Origin: Bryobacterales bacterium
Lineage (GTDB): Bacteria > Acidobacteriota > Terriglobia > Bryobacterales > Bryobacteraceae
Assembly: GCA_009697505.1 (NCBI GenBank)
Contig: SHUD01000010.1
Coordinates: forward strand, 1 to 59,627
Direction of reading: 5' to 3'
DNA: 59,627 nucleotides
The notes under the pieces are model-generated. The model had not been told where the DNA came from. It made no database searches and saw only the letters and a program-made list of their open reading frames with translations. Positions 26,212 through 34,944 of the stretch are shown here, piece after piece. Position numbers and translations under genes: made by a program. How positions within the stretch are numbered: the first letter of the stretch is position 1; each line of letters opens with the position of its first letter.

Positions 26212-27554
26212 ACATCCCAATGGTCAACACCAAAAAGGCGCTACCGCGGCGCACTTTCCTGCGCGGCGCGGGCGTGGCCGTCGCGCTCCCGTTGCTGGAC
26301 GCCATGATTCCGGCGCACACCGCGCTGGCCGCGACGCCCGGGGCTCCGGTGCGCCGCCTGGGTTACATTTACGTCCCCATGGGTTCTCATACCGCGGAGT
26401 GGACGCCCAAGGGCGAGGGCCGGGTCTCCGAGCTGTCGCCGACTCTGCGTTCGCTCGACCCGGTGAAGGACCACGTCACGGTGCTCACCAATCTGGAATT
26501 GCGGAATGCGTATCCGGGCACGCACGCGACTTCGAACTCCACGTTCCTGAGCTGCGCGAAGGCCAAGTGGACCGAAAGCACGGACTACCGCCTGGCCACC
26601 ACGGCCGACCAGATCGCCGCCAAGCAGATCGGCCAAGAGACGGCGCTGCCGTCGCTGGAACTTTCCATGGACCTGCTGACGTCGGTGGGCGTGTGCGACA
26701 ACGGCTACGCGTGCGTGTACCAGAACAATCTGGCGTGGTCTTCGCCCACCACGCCGCTGCCTTCGGAGGCGCATCCAAGAGTTGTGTTCGAGCGCCTGTT
26801 CGGCGACGGCGGTACCAATGCCGAGCGCAATGCCGCGCTGCGCCGCCGGGCCAGCATGCTGGACTGGGTCACCGAAGACATCCACCGCCTGCAAAAGAAG
26901 CTGGGGCCCAGCGACCGCAACAAGGTGAGCCAGTATATGGACACGGTGCGCGAAGTGGAGCGCCGGATTCAAAAAGCCGAAAGCGATTCGACCGGCAACG
27001 CCATGCCGGATCTGGAGCGGCCGCTGGGCGTTCCGGTTTCCTACGCCGAGCACGCCAAACTGATGTTCGACCTGCAGGCTCTGGCGTTCCAAGGCGACGT
27101 GACCCGCATCGTGACCTTCCAGTTGGCGCGGGAGGCGAGCGTCCGCACGTATCCCGAAGTCGGCGTTCCGGAAGCGCATCACCCCACGTCGCACCACGGC
27201 GGCGATCCCGAAAAGCTCGCGAAAGTGGCCAAGATCAACTCGTTCCACATTTCGCTGTTCAGCTACTTCCTGCAGAAACTCAAAGCCACGCCGGACGGCG
27301 ACGGCACGCTGCTGGATCACACGATGTATCTCTACGGCAGCGGCATGGGTAACCCCAGCATCCACAGCCACCGCGACCTGCCGATCGTGGTGGTGGGCGG
27401 CAAGGCGGGCAAGGGCGCTCTGCACGTGAAATATGCCGAACCCACGCCGATGGCGAACCTGCATCTCACGCTGCTCGACAAGGCCGGCATCCGCCTGGAT
27501 GCTTTCGGCGACAGCCAGGGCAAGGTCAAGGAAATGGAACCGCTGGTATTCTAG
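26208..27554 (+). CDS. DUF1552 Tat-exported protein, operon A
   Basis: A 448-residue protein with a twin-arginine signal (LPRRTFLRGAGVAVALPLLDAM, about residues 12-33). The DUF1552 body includes a YIYVPMGSHTAEW strand, an internal helical section (QYMDTVREVERRIQKAE), PEAHHPTSHHGGDP, and a LDHTMYLYGSGMGNPSIHSHRDLP segment reminiscent of alkaline-phosphatase-like DUF1501 proteins. Conserved His clusters could bind metal. It is always found near DUF1592 genes and presumably acts with them. Its ATG overlaps the DUF1592 stop (ATGA), so the two are translationally coupled. Confidence 0.92.
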   Translation: MNIPMVNTKKALPRRTFLRGAGVAVALPLLDAMIPAHTALAATPGAPVRRLGYIYVPMGSHTAEWTPKGEGRVSELSPTLRSLDPVKDHVTVLTNLELRNAYPGTHATSNSTFLSCAKAKWTESTDYRLATTADQIAAKQIGQETALPSLELSMDLLTSVGVCDNGYACVYQNNLAWSSPTTPLPSEAHPRVVFERLFGDGGTNAERNAALRRRASMLDWVTEDIHRLQKKLGPSDRNKVSQYMDTVREVERRIQKAESDSTGNAMPDLERPLGVPVSYAEHAKLMFDLQALAFQGDVTRIVTFQLAREASVRTYPEVGVPEAHHPTSHHGGDPEKLAKVAKINSFHISLFSYFLQKLKATPDGDGTLLDHTMYLYGSGMGNPSIHSHRDLPIVVVGGKAGKGALHVKYAEPTPMANLHLTLLDKAGIRLDAFGDSQGKVKEMEPLVF

Positions 27555-27589
27555 TTGGTGTTCTAGAGGAAGCTTTGGGAGACTTTACG

Positions 27590-29140
27590 ATGCGTATCGT
27601 GCGAATCAGCGTCCTTGCGGTGTTGTCCGTAGCGATGTTCTCAGTGATCAACCTGTACGCGGCAGGGTTGAATTCCCGCATCGCGGACGCGGCCGAAGCG
27701 GGAGACCGCGCGGGAGTCCGCGCCCTGATCCAACAAAAGGGGGCGGATCTGAACGCGCCTCAGGCCGACGGAATGACCGCCTTGCACTGGGCCGTCTACC
27801 GCGACGATCTGGAAACCGCCAATCTGCTGGTCGGCGCCAAGGCCGGCGTAAAGGTGGCCAACCGCTACGGCATAACGCCGCTTTCGCTCGCCAGCGAGAA
27901 CGGCAACGGAGTCATGGTCGAGTTACTGCTGAACGCCGGAGCCGACGCCAACGCCGCGCTCCCGGGCGGCGAGACCGCGCTGATGACCGCTTCCCGCACC
28001 GGGAAGATCGCGGCTGTGAAAGCCCTGCTGGCGCATGGCGCCAAGGTCGACGCCAAGGAAACCAAGTCGCAGCAGACGGCTCTGATGTGGGCCGCGGCCG
28101 AGGGCAATCTGGAAGTGGTGCAGGCGCTCCTGGCGGCGGGCGCAGACGTGCACGCGCGCGCACCGGTGGGCTTCACGCCGTTCCTCTTCGCGGTACGCGA
28201 AGGCCAGCCCGATGTGGTCAAGGCGCTCCTCAAAGCGGGCTCGGATGTGAACGAGACCATCCAGATCGGTTCCGGCGCGCGTTCGAGTTCGGTCTACGCT
28301 CCGCGCAGTCTGGGGCTGCGCTCGGGCTCGAGCGCCCTGAATCTCGCGGTCGCCAACGCGCACTGGGAGCTGGCGGCCTATCTTCTGGAAATGGGCGCGA
28401 ACCCTAACGCCGACGCGCAGGGGTGGACGCCGTTGCACACCATGACCTGGGTCCGCCGGTCCGGCATGGGCAACAATGACCCGGCGCCCGAAGGGTCCGG
28501 CAAGATGACCTCGATCGAACTGATCGAGCACTTCGCCAGGCACGGAGCGAACTTCAATGCCCGCATGAAGCGGCGCGTCAACGTGGGCTTGACCGAACTC
28601 AATACGGCGGACACCACGCCGTTCCTGCTGGCCGCGCGCACCGGCGACGCCGAGATGATGAAGGCTCTCGCCAAGGCCGGCGCCGATCCGATGCTGACCA
28701 ACGCCGACGGCAGCACCGCGCTGATCATCGCCGCGGGGCTGGGCATCCGGTCTCCCGGCGAGGACGCCGGCATCGAACCTGAAGTGTTGCAGGCTTTGCA
28801 AGTCGCGCTCGACCTGGGCAACGACATCAACGCGGTCAACAAGAATGGAGAAACCGCCATGCACGGCGCGGCATACCGCAATCAGGCCTCTGCCGCGCAG
28901 CTCTTGATCGACAAAGGCGCCGACATCAAGGTTTGGAACCAGCGCAACAAGCAGGGCTGGACGCCGCTGTTGATCGCCCAGGGCTACCGTTTCGGGAACT
29001 TCAAGCCGTCGCCGGAAACCGAAGCGGTGATCCGCAAGGGCATGGAAAAAGCGGGCGTGCCCACGGACACGCAGGCACCCGTCAAGAACTGCGATCCCTA
29101 CGGGAAGATCGACTGCATCACCGGCAAGCCGAAGTTCTAG
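27590..29140 (+). CDS. Secreted ankyrin-repeat protein, operon A
   Basis: A 516-residue protein with a signal peptide (about residues 1-22, LYAAG), followed almost entirely by ankyrin repeats, roughly nine. Examples are DGMTALHWAVYRDDLETANLLVGAKAGV, QQTALMWAAAEGNLEVVQALLAAGADV and NGETAMHGAAYRNQASAAQLLIDKGADI. Longer insertions between repeats carry GSGARSSSVYAPRS and an RRSGMGNNDPAPEGSG loop. A short Cys-containing tail (NCDPYGKIDCITG) ends it. It is a protein-binding scaffold outside the cytoplasm; the partner is unknown but probably DUF1592 or DUF1552. The start is ATG 27590 rather than 27575, so that the leader begins MRIVRIS. The stop is 3 bp from the opposing ankyrin gene's stop. Confidence 0.9.
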   Translation: MRIVRISVLAVLSVAMFSVINLYAAGLNSRIADAAEAGDRAGVRALIQQKGADLNAPQADGMTALHWAVYRDDLETANLLVGAKAGVKVANRYGITPLSLASENGNGVMVELLLNAGADANAALPGGETALMTASRTGKIAAVKALLAHGAKVDAKETKSQQTALMWAAAEGNLEVVQALLAAGADVHARAPVGFTPFLFAVREGQPDVVKALLKAGSDVNETIQIGSGARSSSVYAPRSLGLRSGSSALNLAVANAHWELAAYLLEMGANPNADAQGWTPLHTMTWVRRSGMGNNDPAPEGSGKMTSIELIEHFARHGANFNARMKRRVNVGLTELNTADTTPFLLAARTGDAEMMKALAKAGADPMLTNADGSTALIIAAGLGIRSPGEDAGIEPEVLQALQVALDLGNDINAVNKNGETAMHGAAYRNQASAAQLLIDKGADIKVWNQRNKQGWTPLLIAQGYRFGNFKPSPETEAVIRKGMEKAGVPTDTQAPVKNCDPYGKIDCITGKPKF

Positions 29141-29143
29141 GTC

Positions 29144-30559
29144 CTAGTTGTTATCTTCCACGCGCACGCGGGGCAACGGCCGCGCCGGGCGGTCCAGCTT
29201 CGCACCCTTGGACGTCAGGTAATCGATGACCGACTTGTAGCGCAGCGCCGTCGCGACTTCGAGCGCCGTGCGGCCGTCCTGATCGGCGGCATCCACGGGA
29301 GCCCCGGCTTCGACCGCGATCTTGATGGACTCGAAAGCAATGGCCTCGCGCTCGCTGGGCAGAGGCGCGCGAACGCTATTGATACCGCCCATGCCGAGCG
29401 CGGCGAGCAGGGGAGTTACCTTGCCCGGCGCCACGCGCGTGTGCTTGGAATCCTTACCGCGGCGTCCCCAATAGCTCACCGTGTGCACGTAGCCCGGATC
29501 GGCGCCGCGCGCGGCCAGCAGGCGCATCATGGCGGGCTGGCTGAAGCGCGCGGCCAGCCAGAACGGCGTCGCGCCGACGAAACCCGGGTGATAGTAGTAG
29601 TCGAGCGAGTCGCGGCGCACGGGCGTCGAGGCCATCAACTTCGCATTGGCGTCGGCGCCGTGGTTCAGCAAAACTTCGACCGCCTTGGCGTTGCCGCGCA
29701 GAATCGCCGCGTGCATAGCCGTGTAGCCGGCCTTGGCCGCGTTCGGGTTGGCGTCTTTGTCCAGCAGGAACTGGAGCAAATCCGGGTTGCCGCCATGCGC
29801 GGCGAGTACCACCGTGTTGGCGCCGTACGCGGATTCATCGTTCACATTGGCGCCGGCCGCCACCAGGAGCTTCGCGGATTCCAAATCGCCGTAGCGCGCC
29901 GCGAACAAGATCGCCGTATCGCCGCCGTACTTAATATTGCTCTGGTAGTCGGGATGAACATCCTGGTCGGGCGCGGTCTGCCACAGTTGCGTCCACACCT
30001 CGGAGCGCACGTTAACATCGGCCTTGTGGGCCAGCAAAACTTTCACGGTTTCCGGATGGCGCTGCGCGATGGCCCACATGAGCGCGGTCTGCCCGCGCGT
30101 GGCTTTCGCGTTCAGGTCGGCTCCCTTGGCAGCCAACAATTCGACAACTTCGCTCTTGCCAGCGCGCGAGGCGGTCATGACCACGGTCTCGCCCGATGCC
30201 AGCTTGGCATTGGGATTGGCGCCCGCCGCCAGCAGTTTCTTCACCATGGCCACGCTGCCGTTCTCGCTCGCCGCCCACAGAGGCGTGACGCCGATATCGT
30301 TGGCGGAGTTCACGTTGGCGCCGGCGCGGATCAGCAGGTCAGCGCTTTCCAGATCGTCCTTATACGCGGCCCACAGCAGCGCTGTGGAGCCATCGCCTTC
30401 CGCCGCGTTGACGTTCACGCCGGGCTTCAGCAATTGCCGCAGCGTGGCTTTATCGGAGTGCTTGGCCGCCTCGGGGAGCGTCGGCAATTCCGCGGCCACC
30501 AACACACCGGCGGAAATTCCCGCGGCCGCGGCCAATCCTAAAACGAACCGGCGCTGCAT
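29144..30559 (-). CDS. Secreted ankyrin-repeat protein, operon B
   Basis: A 471-residue protein with a signal peptide (about residues 1-23) and about nine ankyrin repeats, for example DGSTALLWAAYKDDLESADLLIRAGANV and GYTAMHAAILRGNAKAVEVLLNHGADA. It has a WTQLWQTAPDQDVHPDYQ insertion and a distinctive SLDYYYHPGFVGATPFWLAARF segment. It is a diverged relative of the operon A ankyrin protein, not a recent copy. It is the third gene of operon B: its ATG lies 2 bp after the DUF1552 stop, so it is certainly co-transcribed. Confidence 0.9.
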   Translation of the reverse strand: MQRRFVLGLAAAAGISAGVLVAAELPTLPEAAKHSDKATLRQLLKPGVNVNAAEGDGSTALLWAAYKDDLESADLLIRAGANVNSANDIGVTPLWAASENGSVAMVKKLLAAGANPNAKLASGETVVMTASRAGKSEVVELLAAKGADLNAKATRGQTALMWAIAQRHPETVKVLLAHKADVNVRSEVWTQLWQTAPDQDVHPDYQSNIKYGGDTAILFAARYGDLESAKLLVAAGANVNDESAYGANTVVLAAHGGNPDLLQFLLDKDANPNAAKAGYTAMHAAILRGNAKAVEVLLNHGADANAKLMASTPVRRDSLDYYYHPGFVGATPFWLAARFSQPAMMRLLAARGADPGYVHTVSYWGRRGKDSKHTRVAPGKVTPLLAALGMGGINSVRAPLPSEREAIAFESIKIAVEAGAPVDAADQDGRTALEVATALRYKSVIDYLTSKGAKLDRPARPLPRVRVEDNN

Positions 30560-30561
30560 GG

Positions 30562-31878
30562 CTAGACTCCGGGCAGCGGATCGAGCTGCACCTTGTTGGT
30601 GCTGCCGCCGACTTTGTCGAGGTGCATGTCCATCTTGTCCATCAGCGTCACCAGCAGGTCGGCGCTGGAAGGCGAATTGGCGAACTTGACGTGGCGGCCA
30701 CCCTTGACCGTGCCCGCGCCGCCGCCCAGGATCAGCGTCGGTACATTCATCGGCGAGTGCGCGTTGCTGTTGGAGAGGCCTCCGCCATACATCATGATCA
30801 TGTGATCGAACAGCGACCCGTCGCCATCCGGCACGGCCTTCAGCTTGCCGATATATTTCGCGAGCAATTCCACGTGATAGCGGTTGATCTTGGACATCTG
30901 TTTCACCACGGCCGGCTGGTTGTTGTGGTGCGACAGCGGATGGTGCGATTCCGGCACGCCGATCTGCGGATAGGAGCGCGCGCTTTGTTCCTTGCCCATC
31001 ATGAACGTGATGACGCGGGTCAGATCCGTGCGCAGCGCCAAGACTTGGAGATCCTGCATCAGGTCCATGTGCTGCTCAAAGTTGGCGGGGACGCCGGCCG
31101 GCTGATCCATGCGCGGCAACTCCATCGCGCTCTGCTCCTCGGCCTTCTGCACGCGGCGCTCGACGTCGCGCACGGCCTCGGTGTATTCGTCCACCTTGTG
31201 GTTATCCTGCGAGCCGACTTCGCGCTTCAAGTCCGCCAGCTTCTCGGTCACCGAATCCAGAATGCTCTTGTGCTGATGGAGGCGCGTTTCACGGGCCTTG
31301 CGCTCCGTGCTGCCGGTGTCGCCAAACAGCTTCTCAAACACCGCGCGCGGGTTGTGCTCCATGGGCAGAGGCTGCGTGGCGCTGCGCCAGGAGATGGTGT
31401 GGGTGTAGGCGCAGCTCAGTTTTCCGGTGCAGGCGCCGGCGTGATTGGGGGCGTCCATGGAGAGTTCCAGCGAACCCACCTGGGTATCCTTGGAGAACTG
31501 GCGCGCCATCAACTGGTCGACGGAAACATCGGCCAGGATTTCGACTTCGGTCTTGCCGCCGCGCAGCGTGCCCGTCAGGAACGACGTGGAGGCGCCGGCA
31601 TGGACATAATTCCAACTGGAGTGCAGCCCCGACAGCACCAGCATCTGATCGCGGAAGGGAGCCAGGGGCTCCAGAATCGGCAGGATATCGAAGTCCTTGC
31701 CTTCCTTGGTGGGCGACCAATATTCCATGGCCATTCCGTTGGGCACATAAATCGCCTGGAACCGCTTGGCGGGCTTCACGGACCCTTCGCCGAACGCCGG
31801 GAACATGGCATCCAGCAGCGGCAGGCTGAGCGTGACGCCCATCCCCCGTAACACCGTTCTCCGCGATAGTGCTTTCAT
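30562..31878 (-). CDS. DUF1552 Tat-exported protein, operon B
   Basis: A 438-residue protein with a twin-arginine signal (SRRTVLRGMGVTLSLPLLDAM). The DUF1552 body matches operon A in order: YVPNGMAMEYWSP, an internal helical part (YTEAVRDVERRVQKAE), PESHHPLSHHNNQP and FDHMIMMYGGGLSNSNAHSPMNVP. One difference is that the first protein has HSH after the GGG/GSG turn, where this one has NAH. It lies between DUF1592 (20 bp gap) and the ankyrin gene (2 bp gap). AAGGAGAGTTCAACC precedes the ATG, a good ribosome binding site. Confidence 0.92.
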   Translation of the reverse strand: MKALSRRTVLRGMGVTLSLPLLDAMFPAFGEGSVKPAKRFQAIYVPNGMAMEYWSPTKEGKDFDILPILEPLAPFRDQMLVLSGLHSSWNYVHAGASTSFLTGTLRGGKTEVEILADVSVDQLMARQFSKDTQVGSLELSMDAPNHAGACTGKLSCAYTHTISWRSATQPLPMEHNPRAVFEKLFGDTGSTERKARETRLHQHKSILDSVTEKLADLKREVGSQDNHKVDEYTEAVRDVERRVQKAEEQSAMELPRMDQPAGVPANFEQHMDLMQDLQVLALRTDLTRVITFMMGKEQSARSYPQIGVPESHHPLSHHNNQPAVVKQMSKINRYHVELLAKYIGKLKAVPDGDGSLFDHMIMMYGGGLSNSNAHSPMNVPTLILGGGAGTVKGGRHVKFANSPSSADLLVTLMDKMDMHLDKVGGSTNKVQLDPLPGV

Positions 31879-31898
31879 GGTTGAACTCTCCTTATGCT

Positions 31899-34370
31899 CT
31901 AATTTGCCGCGCGAGCCGAGCGCATCTGAAACGCCGGGCTCTGCACAATTCCCGTAATCAACGCCGACCAGCGGTACTGGCGCGCCGCGGCGTCCCGCAC
32001 GATCTTGCGCACCGTGGGTTTATCGAAATACTCTACCTGGCGGCCCAGGCCGTAGGACATCAGCTTTTCCGTCAACGTACCCGCGAAGGCTTCGGGCTGG
32101 TCCAGCAGCATCTGCCGCAGGCCGGTGAAGCCATCGATCTTGTTGCCGTTGGGCCACAGTCCGGCCGAATCCACGGCGTTGCCGGCTTCGTCCTTGGTGC
32201 GCCAGCCGCCGATGGCGTCAAAACTTTCGAGCGAGAACCCGATCGGATCGATCACCGCATGACACGTTGCGCATACGGCGTTGGTGCGGTGCTGCGCCAG
32301 CCGCTCGCGGATGTTGGCCGCCTTGGCGCCCGGCTTGCCTTCCACCAGTGAATTCGTCACACCCGGAGGAGGAGGCGGCGGCGGCATGCCGAAAATGTTA
32401 TCCAGCAGCCATTTCCCGCGCAGCACGGGCGAGGTGCGATCCGGGTAAGAGGTAGCCGACAGCAGCGCTCCCTGCCCCAGCAATCCGCCGCGCTGTTGCG
32501 TATCCGGCAAACTCACGCGCCGGAAGCGGGTGCCGTAAATGCCGGGAATCCCATAATGCCGAGCCAGGCGCTCGTTGACGAAGGTGTAGTCGGCCTTGAC
32601 CAGATCCATCACGCTGCGGTCTTCCCGCAACGTGCTCTCGACAAATAATTCCGTTTCCTTCTCGAAGGCCTGTAGCAGGTTCTCATCGAAGTTGGGATAG
32701 AAACGCGGATCCACCACCACCTCGGCCACGCGCCGCAAGTTCAGCCACTGCGCCGCGAAATCGTTCACCAGCGCTTCACTGGAACGGGGATCGGCCAGCA
32801 TGCGCCGCACCTGCTGGTCCATCACTTTGGGATCCGCCAGACGCCCCTTCTCGGCTAGGTCGAGCAAAGTTTCGTCGGGAATGCTGCTCCACAGGAAGAA
32901 GGAAAGGCGCGAAGCCATCTCCAGGCCACTGATGCGATACGGCTGTCCGGGAGCCACGCCCGCCGGGTCTTTCTGCACGCGGAGGAGGAAATCGGGATCG
33001 ACCAGCAGGCGCTCCAACGCGAACTGGATGCCGCCATCGAAGTTTCCGCCGTCTTTTCGTCCCTGCTCAAAAAACGCAAACAGCGTCCGCACGTCCTTGT
33101 CGTTTACCGGACGGCGATAGGCCAAGCGGGCAATCCTGGAAAGAATTGTCGTGGCGCAGGCTTTTTCGTCAGAACCGGCGCGGGGCTGGCAGACGAAGAT
33201 CTTGCGTCGGCTGGGGATGTCCTTCGCCGTTCCGCTGGCCTGATACGGTCCGCCAATTTGCACCGTATCGACGCTGGCGTTCTCCATGTACACTTCGTCG
33301 TTGGTCAGGACTCTGCCGCGCTGCAAGGGCTGAGGAACGAATTCCTGTTCCCAGGTCTGGCGCAGAAACGCCACGCCCACCACATGCGGACCGGCGGTCA
33401 CCGGCACGCGGACTTCCAGTCCATCATCGGCCGTCAGCATGTACCGTTCCCACTCGGGATCGCCGAAGGAATTTCCGGCGCCGGAGAAACTCGCCGGAGA
33501 AGACTTCCCCGGAGCCGCGCCACCCACCGTGAACTGCTTCACCAGTTTGCCGTCCACGCGGACATCCAGTCGTTGCGGCCAGCCCATGCCCATGATGTGA
33601 TCCTGATACTGCCGGCGCAGGCGGACCTTGATGAGGTACTCGCCGGTGGCCGGGAAATCATAGCGGGTAGCCAGGCCGCCCCGCGTTCCCAGCGGAAGAT
33701 CTTCGCTCTGGCGCTCGTCCTGCGTGACGTGCAGAGGAACTTTAAAGGTCTCAATCACGGGATTGGCCGGAGGAAGTCCGGTGGCCGTACGCGTGATCTG
33801 ACGGGCCACGGACAAGTACCGCTCCAGATGGGTCGTTGTAATCGAGAGCACATCGGAATTGTTGTCGAAGCTGCCGTCGGCGGTATTGTCGCCAGGCAGC
33901 AGCGAGGCGATATCCACATCCATGCCGAACAGGTCGCGAATCGCGTTGTGATATTCCGTGCGATTCAAGCGATGGACGGCGTTGGTCCGGCCGGGGTTCG
34001 GGTGCGCGGTGGCTTCGCGGTCGAGTTCGTTTTCAAGCCACCCGGCGGCCGCGTCATAAGAAGCCTGATCCGGCCTCGGCAGTCCGCGCGGCGGCATGGT
34101 GCTGGAACGCAGCCTGCGGATCACGCGCTCGAATTCATCGGCGTGCGCGGTGGGCTTGCTGACGTCGAGCGAATCCAGTGTCAAGCCGGCGGTTTTGAGT
34201 TTCTGGTTATGGCAGGTGACGCAGTACTTGTCGAGCATGGCCTTGGCCGCGGCACCTGAGGTCTGCGCGCTCAGCGGCACCGAGCCCGCAACAGACACCA
34301 GCGCCATCATCAGCGCATGGCGCGCACCAAGAGTAAGGAGCTTCGCTCCAGCCCGGTAATCCGCCCGCAT
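31899..34370 (-). CDS. DUF1592-type secreted protein, operon B
   Basis: An 823-residue protein from the ATG at 34370 (the frame is open to 34448, but that extension is not leader-like). It has a hydrophobic leader to about residue 36, then the heme motif C50-V-T-C53-H54. DUF1587 (HRLNRTEYHNAIRDLFGMDVDI), DUF1595/1592 (SRLSFFLWSSIPDETLLDLA), DUF1588 with a second CxxCH (CATCHAVIDPIGFSLESFDAIG) and DUF1585 follow. It is about 40 residues longer than the operon A paralog, mostly in the carbohydrate-binding-like middle section (residues about 190-360). It is the first gene of operon B. Confidence 0.92.
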   Translation of the reverse strand: MRADYRAGAKLLTLGARHALMMALVSVAGSVPLSAQTSGAAAKAMLDKYCVTCHNQKLKTAGLTLDSLDVSKPTAHADEFERVIRRLRSSTMPPRGLPRPDQASYDAAAGWLENELDREATAHPNPGRTNAVHRLNRTEYHNAIRDLFGMDVDIASLLPGDNTADGSFDNNSDVLSITTTHLERYLSVARQITRTATGLPPANPVIETFKVPLHVTQDERQSEDLPLGTRGGLATRYDFPATGEYLIKVRLRRQYQDHIMGMGWPQRLDVRVDGKLVKQFTVGGAAPGKSSPASFSGAGNSFGDPEWERYMLTADDGLEVRVPVTAGPHVVGVAFLRQTWEQEFVPQPLQRGRVLTNDEVYMENASVDTVQIGGPYQASGTAKDIPSRRKIFVCQPRAGSDEKACATTILSRIARLAYRRPVNDKDVRTLFAFFEQGRKDGGNFDGGIQFALERLLVDPDFLLRVQKDPAGVAPGQPYRISGLEMASRLSFFLWSSIPDETLLDLAEKGRLADPKVMDQQVRRMLADPRSSEALVNDFAAQWLNLRRVAEVVVDPRFYPNFDENLLQAFEKETELFVESTLREDRSVMDLVKADYTFVNERLARHYGIPGIYGTRFRRVSLPDTQQRGGLLGQGALLSATSYPDRTSPVLRGKWLLDNIFGMPPPPPPPGVTNSLVEGKPGAKAANIRERLAQHRTNAVCATCHAVIDPIGFSLESFDAIGGWRTKDEAGNAVDSAGLWPNGNKIDGFTGLRQMLLDQPEAFAGTLTEKLMSYGLGRQVEYFDKPTVRKIVRDAAARQYRWSALITGIVQSPAFQMRSARAAN

Positions 34371-34440
34371 CTTTATAAGAAACCTCGACAAATGCAGTAT
34401 ACACCTAAGTTTCGGCGGACGGAATGGGGGCCGATAGTGT

Positions 34441-34584
34441 CCTAACATAGGCTGGTGCCGTGGCCGGCTGTGCTCGCTGATCTTTGAGATCCGGCAGGAT
34501 CCCGAGGGAGAGTACTATCATCTGGTGACGGCATGGTTCGCAACCAAGGAGGAAGAACAGGCATATGCGGAAAACATCTTATAG
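34441..34584 (+). pseudogene. Remnant of a small toxin-like ORF upstream of a CopG antitoxin
   Basis: The frame ending in TAG at 34582-34584 reads LIFEIRQDPEGEYYHL and VTAWFATKEEEQAY, looking like the C-terminal half of a small beta-rich toxin. No start codon or N-terminal part exists upstream; the sequence runs straight into the promoter side of the DUF1592 gene. Its position directly before a ribbon-helix-helix antitoxin supports a toxin origin, but I cannot name the family. Confidence 0.4.
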
Positions 34585-34635
34585 GACGGGATCACCGCCG
34601 AGTAGATCGCCGAAAAGGCTTCGCGCGGCGAAGAC

Positions 34636-34833
34636 GTGTCGTCCCACTTCACGAATCAGTTCACCGCCGTAAGGCCTGTACATCGCGTAAACGTGGACCT
34701 GACCCACGGCATGTTACGGAAATTGGACGAGCGGGCGGCCAGACTCAACATCAGCCGGCAAGCCGTAATCAAGACGTTGCTGAACCAGGCTCTCGGTGAG
34801 ACTCCCGGCGGAACGCGATATCGCACGAGTTAG
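34636..34833 (+). CDS. CopG/ribbon-helix-helix antitoxin, 5' end damaged
   Basis: The 65-residue ORF (GTG start) contains a ribbon-helix-helix DNA-binding domain: VNVDLTHGMLRKLDERAARLN, then SRQAVIKTLLNQAL. The same frame extends upstream as TAE-stop-IAEKASRGED, with TAG at 34603-34605, matching the usual N-terminus of such antitoxins (TAEQIA). A CAG-to-TAG change, and an ATC where ATG is expected at 34591, probably removed the native start. Translation from the internal GTG might still give a functional DNA-binding part. It follows a toxin remnant, so the locus is a decayed type II toxin-antitoxin system. Confidence 0.6.
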   Translation: MSSHFTNQFTAVRPVHRVNVDLTHGMLRKLDERAARLNISRQAVIKTLLNQALGETPGGTRYRTS

Positions 34834-34944
34834 GACCCGCCTGTCCCCCTCCATCCATAGCCGGTCTATCCGTATCGCTCCGCAATTCAGGTAGCGAGGA
34901 ATCCCTCCCTCCGCGCACTTATCTCCGAATGGAGCTCGCATAAG

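Noticed and set aside
26241..27464. Long minus-strand open frame inside the operon A DUF1552 gene
   Set aside because: Antisense shadow of a well-supported gene, rich in His/Arg/Gln as such shadows usually are.
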